Shown here: positions 15,724 to 18,113 of the stretch, one piece after another
Numbering within the stretch: position 1 is the first letter of the stretch
Layout: every line of letters starts with the position of its first letter
Assembly (NCBI GenBank): GCA_934565425.1
Contig: CAKTHW010000027.1
Span: forward strand, 1-18,113
DNA from: an uncultured Oscillospiraceae bacterium
Lineage (GTDB): Bacteria > Bacillota > Clostridia > Oscillospirales > Oscillospiraceae
Direction of reading: 5' to 3'
Length of the DNA: 18,113 nt
Program-made: the position numbers and the translations under genes
The notes under the pieces: model-generated
The model's input: the letters and a program-made list of their open reading frames with translations, nothing else
What the model was told of the DNA's origin: nothing
The model's database searches: none

Positions 15724-16281
15724 ATGAGATCACTTGATACCCTCCAGAAGCTGTCTAAGATCGGAAGGGTGCTCAGCAAAATTGCATTCATTTTCTCTGT
15801 CATCGGCGTCTGCGGCTGCATTGCGGGACTGCTCAGCCTGAGCTTCAGCGGGGAAAACCTGCTGAAGATCGGCAGCGTGACCCTGCACGGCTTGTTCTCT
15901 GACCACCTTGCCCTGAGCAAGAGCGCCACCGCAGCCCTGGCCGGTTGGCTCATCGTCTGCGCCGGAGAAGCGGTGGTGGCAAAGTTTGCGGAAACCTATT
16001 TCAAAAGGGAACAGCAGGCCGGAACCCCCTTCACCCTGGCCGGGGCGAAGGAATTGCTGCGCCTGGGCATCCTGACCATCGCCATCTCCGTTGGCTGTGC
16101 TGCCTTGGGCGGCATTGCAGAAGGCGTCGTCGCTGGTTTTATGAACATAGAGCAGGCGGCAATCACGGATCTGTACTTAGACAATGAGGCGAACATCGCG
16201 CTGGGCGTCATGTTCATGGTCATCTCCCTGCTCTGCCGCTACGGTGCGGAGCTGACCCACGGGGACGAGGCGCATGGATAA
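15724..16281 (+). CDS. Small membrane protein, DUF2975-like
   Basis: 185-residue protein with about four membrane segments (near 18-40, 66-86, 113-137 and 156-173). The TPFT-x-x-GAKELLRLGILTI stretch at 101-119 and the C-terminal CRYGAEL resemble the DUF2975 family, recalled rather than searched; the function of that family is unknown. DUF2975 genes often sit beside a small Cro/CI-type regulator, which is not present here. AGGAGG (15712-15717) lies six bases before ATG 15724. It has its own perfect-consensus promoter and a strong terminator, so it is an independent transcript. Possibly a companion of the neighbouring exporter, but nothing direct shows it. Confidence 0.75.
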   Translation: MRSLDTLQKLSKIGRVLSKIAFIFSVIGVCGCIAGLLSLSFSGENLLKIGSVTLHGLFSDHLALSKSATAALAGWLIVCAGEAVVAKFAETYFKREQQAGTPFTLAGAKELLRLGILTIAISVGCAALGGIAEGVVAGFMNIEQAAITDLYLDNEANIALGVMFMVISLLCRYGAELTHGDEAHG

Positions 16282-16285
16282 AGAA

Positions 16286-16321
16286 AAAACGCAGTTCTCT
16301 TTGAAGAGAGAACTGCGTTTT
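16286..16321. terminator. Bidirectional terminator between convergent genes
   Basis: Perfect 15-bp stem AAAACGCAGTTCTCT (16286-16300) / AGAGAACTGCGTTTT (16307-16321) with a six-base loop. The A and T tracts at its feet serve the plus-strand DUF2975-like gene and the minus-strand antitoxin gene, which converge here. Confidence 0.92.
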
Positions 16322-16339
16322 GCTGTTCGGTTATGGATG

Positions 16340-16600
16340 CTATTCCTCATCGGCCCTCGCGCGGAAATGAGCCATTACTTTTTCAGGGGTCAACCACCCC
16401 TCCGTCTCCCCAGATCGCCGTCCCTTGGCCAGCTCGTTCATCAGGCGGAGGGTGGCCTGGGTCTTCTCGTAGTCCTGGAGATCGACGATGGCGTATTTCC
16501 CGCGTCCGTTCTTGGTCAGAAAGACAGGAGCGCCTTCAGAGACGTCGCGGAGCACGTCGGTGTAGTTGCGCAGATCGGAGATCGGTCGAATGTTCGGCAT
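16340..16600 (-). CDS. Phd/YefM-family antitoxin, without adjacent toxin
   Basis: 86-residue protein of the type II antitoxin fold. The N-terminal part (PISDLRNYTDVLRDVSEG, then PVFLTKNGRGKYAIVDLQDYE) is the typical Phd/YefM DNA-binding domain; residues about 46-86 form the toxin-binding tail, with KTQATLRLMNELAKG and WLTPEKVMAHF. AAGGAG lies nine bases before the ATG. Only 18 bases separate its stop from the bidirectional terminator, and the upstream minus-strand neighbour is a lipoprotein gene, so no RelE/Doc-like toxin gene is adjacent. It may be an orphan regulator or pair with a distant toxin. Confidence 0.88.
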   Translation of the reverse strand: MPNIRPISDLRNYTDVLRDVSEGAPVFLTKNGRGKYAIVDLQDYEKTQATLRLMNELAKGRRSGETEGWLTPEKVMAHFRARADEE

Positions 16601-16623
16601 AGCGTTCAGCTCCTTTCTCCCTT

Positions 16624-16680
16624 AGAATAGCGAAATCTGCTGTAAAATTCAACAGCAAATTCAGGGGCAAATCAAACAGC
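16624..16680 (-). promoter_or_regulatory. Promoter and repeated ACAGC boxes of the antitoxin gene
   Basis: On the minus strand TTGAAT (16647-16652) and TATTCT (16624-16629) are 17 bases apart, a moderate sigma-A match giving a very short leader. On the plus strand ACAGC occurs at 16652-16656 and 16676-16680, each followed by AAA, and the inverse GCTGT at 16639-16643. The boxes cover the -35 and spacer, as expected for antitoxin autorepression. Confidence 0.4.
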
Positions 16681-16684
16681 AAAC

Positions 16685-16715
16685 GCGCCCCGGAACGGGA
16701 CAAGTTCCGGGGCGC
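16685..16715 (-). terminator. Hairpin terminator of the lipoprotein gene
   Basis: Perfect 12-bp stem (16685-16696 with 16704-16715) and seven-base loop. On the minus strand it is followed by GTTTGCTGTTT, a T-rich but interrupted tail. It begins about 50 bases after the lipoprotein stop. Confidence 0.65.
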
Positions 16716-16766
16716 TGCGCAGAAGAGAAAGAGAAGGTATCAGATCGCTGTCATCTGACCAGAACG

Positions 16767-17450
16767 TCAGGGCGTATAGACTCTGGTGATGTTGGTGATG
16801 ACACCGTTCTCCACGGTAGCAGTGGTGTTGTTGACGTTGAAGCTGTTGCCGTCGTCCTTCAGGGCAGTCATATCCTGTGCGGTCAGCTTCTTGTTGTCGT
16901 TGTTGGCATTGTCGATCAGTTCGAACTTGTCGCCCAGGGGCAGGGTAGCGGTGCCCACTTCCTGATAGGTCTTGGCGTCGTTCTCCTTCACCTGATAGTA
17001 GGTGCCGCCGTCGCCGGGGAACAGGGTGATGCCGCCGTTGTCATAGCCGCCGTTGATGGCGACGCCGCCGGTCTTGATCTCCTCGATCTTGGTGATCTTG
17101 ACCGCCTCACCACCTGCGGTGATGGTGTCACCGGCCTTGAGCTGGCTCACTTCCACCGCGTCGAACAGCTCCTGTTCGTAGACCTTCATGGTCAGGGTGA
17201 TCTTGTCCCCGTCCTTTTTCACGTCAGCAGCGGCGAAGGAGACTGCGTTGGTGCCTTCCGGGTCCTTCAGGTCGATGTTGGCGCTGGGCGCGGGCTTGAC
17301 GTTCTGGGTGGTGGCGGTAGGTTCCGCAGGCTGAGAGGTCTGGGCGCTCTGGCTGGGCTGGGCGCTCTGGGAAGAGTTGGCCTGGTTGGTGGAACAGGCG
17401 GTCAGAGCGGTCAGGCAGAGGGCGGTGACCAGGATCGTCAGTTTTTTCAT
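16767..17450 (-). CDS. Secreted lipoprotein of unknown function
   Basis: 227 residues. MKK start, hydrophobic stretch 4-18 and lipobox LTAC with C19 indicate a signal-peptidase II lipoprotein anchored on the outer face of the membrane. Residues 20-60 are a low-complexity Ser/Gln/Ala/Thr/Pro linker with repeated SQSAQ/SQPA units. Residues about 60-227 form an acidic, probably beta-rich domain with GGVAINGGYDNGGITLFPGDGG in the centre; I recognise no family or catalytic motif. Start 17450 is fixed by AAAGGAG nine bases upstream and by the signal peptide; a longer in-frame start at 17543 would run through the promoter. Monocistronic on the minus strand, with phased 11-bp boxes upstream suggesting control by a response regulator. 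Confidence 0.9.
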   Translation of the reverse strand: MKKLTILVTALCLTALTACSTNQANSSQSAQPSQSAQTSQPAEPTATTQNVKPAPSANIDLKDPEGTNAVSFAAADVKKDGDKITLTMKVYEQELFDAVEVSQLKAGDTITAGGEAVKITKIEEIKTGGVAINGGYDNGGITLFPGDGGTYYQVKENDAKTYQEVGTATLPLGDKFELIDNANNDNKKLTAQDMTALKDDGNSFNVNNTTATVENGVITNITRVYTP

Positions 17451-17514
17451 GGAAAAAGACTCCTTTCTAAGGGTGTAAAGGGGTTGGTGGACGTTCGTCC
17501 CTTCTTCGCAGTCT

Positions 17515-17543
17515 AGTTTACGGGAAATTTTTGTTGTTCTCAA
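17515..17543 (-). promoter_or_regulatory. Promoter of the lipoprotein gene
   Basis: Minus-strand -35 TTGAGA (17538-17543) and -10 TAAACT (17515-17520) with a 17-base spacer. The leader to the ATG is about 58 bases. Confidence 0.6.
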
Positions 17544-17553
17544 GGAAGGTTTC

Positions 17554-17604
17554 CTTACAGTTTGTTTAAGGATGTGTTACAAATTGGTAACTTGTCCGTA
17601 ACTT
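17554..17604. promoter_or_regulatory. Five boxes at exact 11-bp spacing (response-regulator-like site)
   Basis: Plus-strand hexamers TTACAG (17555), TTAAGG (17566), TTACAA (17577), TAACTT (17588) and TAACTT (17599) begin every 11 bases. Direct repeats of about 6 bp with 5-bp spacers are typical of OmpR/PhoB-family binding, and the first three resemble Firmicutes PhoP boxes (TTAACA type). The array ends 11 bases upstream of the lipoprotein -35. Confidence 0.5.
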
Positions 17605-17646
17605 CCTGTCTTTCCAATGGGCAGCGGGGAAAATATTCGTAAAAAC

Positions 17647-17675
17647 TTGACAATCCACGCCGCTTTCTCTATAAT
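17647..17675 (+). promoter_or_regulatory. Consensus promoter of valS
   Basis: TTGACA (17647-17652), 17 bases, TATAAT (17670-17675): perfect sigma-A consensus. Transcription would start near 17682, giving a leader of about 290 bases before valS, which holds the T-box. Confidence 0.9.
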
Positions 17676-17689
17676 GAAAACAATATCGC

Positions 17690-17943
17690 ATAAAAACGAG
17701 GAAGGGAAGGAAGTACACACGTTATCCAGCCTAGAGACGGAGCGGTCGGTGGAAGCTCCGGTGGGTCAGTGTGGAAGGGTCGTCCCAGAGTTCCGGGTGT
17801 GAACCGCTCCGCAGGAGCATTAGCGTCCGGCGTCACCCCTGCGTTAAAGGGTTGAGTGCAGGCAGAAAATGCTGCCTGAATTCAGGTGGTACCACGGACA
17901 AGTTTCGCCCTGAGCATAGTTTCCTATGCGCAGGGCTTTTTTG
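17690..17943 (+). promoter_or_regulatory. T-box riboswitch controlling valS
   Basis: Leader that senses uncharged tRNA-Val and decides between termination and read-through. The hallmark AGGTGGTACCACG (T-box, 17884-17896) is intact. Stem I is recognisable: lower arm GGAAGGGA (17700-17707) facing TCCC and TTCC, CACAC/GTGTG above it, the AGTA element, AGAGA, and the distal GGTCGGTGG loop closed by GGAGC/GCTCC. GTC at 17779-17781 lies in the predicted specifier loop between GTGTG and TCCC and would read valine, fitting the downstream gene; the exact codon is my own folding by eye. Confidence 0.9.
17907..17943 (+). terminator. T-box terminator hairpin before valS
   Basis: 13-bp stem with one mismatch (17907-17919 with 17924-17936), TTTC loop, then six T. 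Its position directly after the T-box sequence makes it the alternative to the antiterminator. Confidence 0.92.
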
Positions 17944-17973
17944 TTTGTAGAATAGAAGGAGTGAACGAACACA

Positions 17974-18113
17974 ATGGCAAAAGAATTACCGAAAGTATAT
18001 GACCCCAAAGAGGTAGAATCTCGGATTTACGAACAGTGGGAAACGAACGGCTGTTTCCGCGGTCACCGTGACCCCAACAAGAAGCCCTTCACCATCGTCA
18101 TGCCCCCTCCCAA
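17974..18113 (+). CDS. valS: Valyl-tRNA synthetase (N-terminal 46 residues, runs off window)
   Basis: Charges tRNA-Val with valine in the cytosol. Only the N-terminus is present: MAKELPKVYDPKEVESRIYE, then QWETNGCF and KKPFTIVMPPP, which leads into the first class I motif region of ValS. The segment matches the bacterial ValS start; the T-box with a candidate valine specifier supports ValS rather than IleS or LeuS. AAGGAG (17956-17961) lies 12 bases before the ATG. Confidence 0.95.
   Translation, partial: MAKELPKVYDPKEVESRIYEQWETNGCFRGHRDPNKKPFTIVMPPP

Noticed and set aside
17617..17802. 61-codon plus-strand frame before valS
   Set aside because: It covers the valS promoter and T-box stem I; the RNA structure explains the sequence.
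1..18113. CRISPR array, insertion sequence, prophage or tRNA gene
   Set aside because: No regularly spaced long repeats, transposase or phage genes, or cloverleaf sequences were found on either strand by reading.

Overview
The window comes from a GC-rich member of the Firmicutes, most likely a gut-type clostridium of the Oscillospiraceae/Ruminococcaceae kind (inference). Supporting signs are a PolC-type replicative polymerase, a short HisG that needs HisZ, a valS gene behind a T-box leader, strong AGGAGG-type ribosome sites, TTGACA/TATAAT promoters and U-tailed hairpin terminators. Codons strongly favour G or C in third position. I see no rRNA, tRNA, CRISPR array, transposase or integrase.

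Layout. (1) 3-3929: the 3' nine tenths of polC, cut by the left edge, followed after 18 bases by a Nudix hydrolase. (2) 4572-5015: a gene-free stretch with a large nested inverted repeat, a bidirectional terminator, a second hairpin, the his promoter and a terminator-like leader hairpin. (3) 5016-11741: a compact eight-gene histidine operon, hisZ-G-D-B-H-A-F-IE, with stop/start overlaps or very short gaps, closed by a 13-bp-stem terminator. hisC and a histidinol-phosphate phosphatase gene are absent. The last gene encodes HisI fused to two HisE-like domains, the second having lost several metal-binding acids. (4) 11839-16281: an accessory region with a TetR regulator, a VanZ-like membrane protein, an AraC regulator with a GyrI-like effector domain, an ABC exporter (ATPase plus ABC-2 permease) and a small DUF2975-like membrane protein. 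(5) Minus strand: an orphan Phd/YefM-type antitoxin (16340-16600) and a secreted lipoprotein of unknown function (16767-17450). (6) 17647-18113: promoter, valine T-box leader and first 46 codons of valS.

How the genes work together. The his operon covers all steps from PRPP and ATP to histidinol phosphate except the HisC transamination, then the final HisD oxidation; missing steps must be encoded elsewhere. AraC/GyrI, ATPase and permease are translationally coupled and look like a ligand-sensing efflux unit; VanZ lies just upstream on the same strand. This block (vanZ-like to permease) is bracketed by two 24-base near-identical direct repeats, suggesting a movable or inserted module. The lipoprotein gene has five boxes with exact 11-bp spacing just upstream of its -35, the pattern expected for an OmpR/PhoB-type response regulator.

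The best candidates for something not yet described are the HisI-HisE-HisE' tri-domain enzyme, the repeat-bracketed VanZ/AraC-GyrI/ABC module, the phased boxes before the unknown lipoprotein gene, and the nested palindrome before the his operon.
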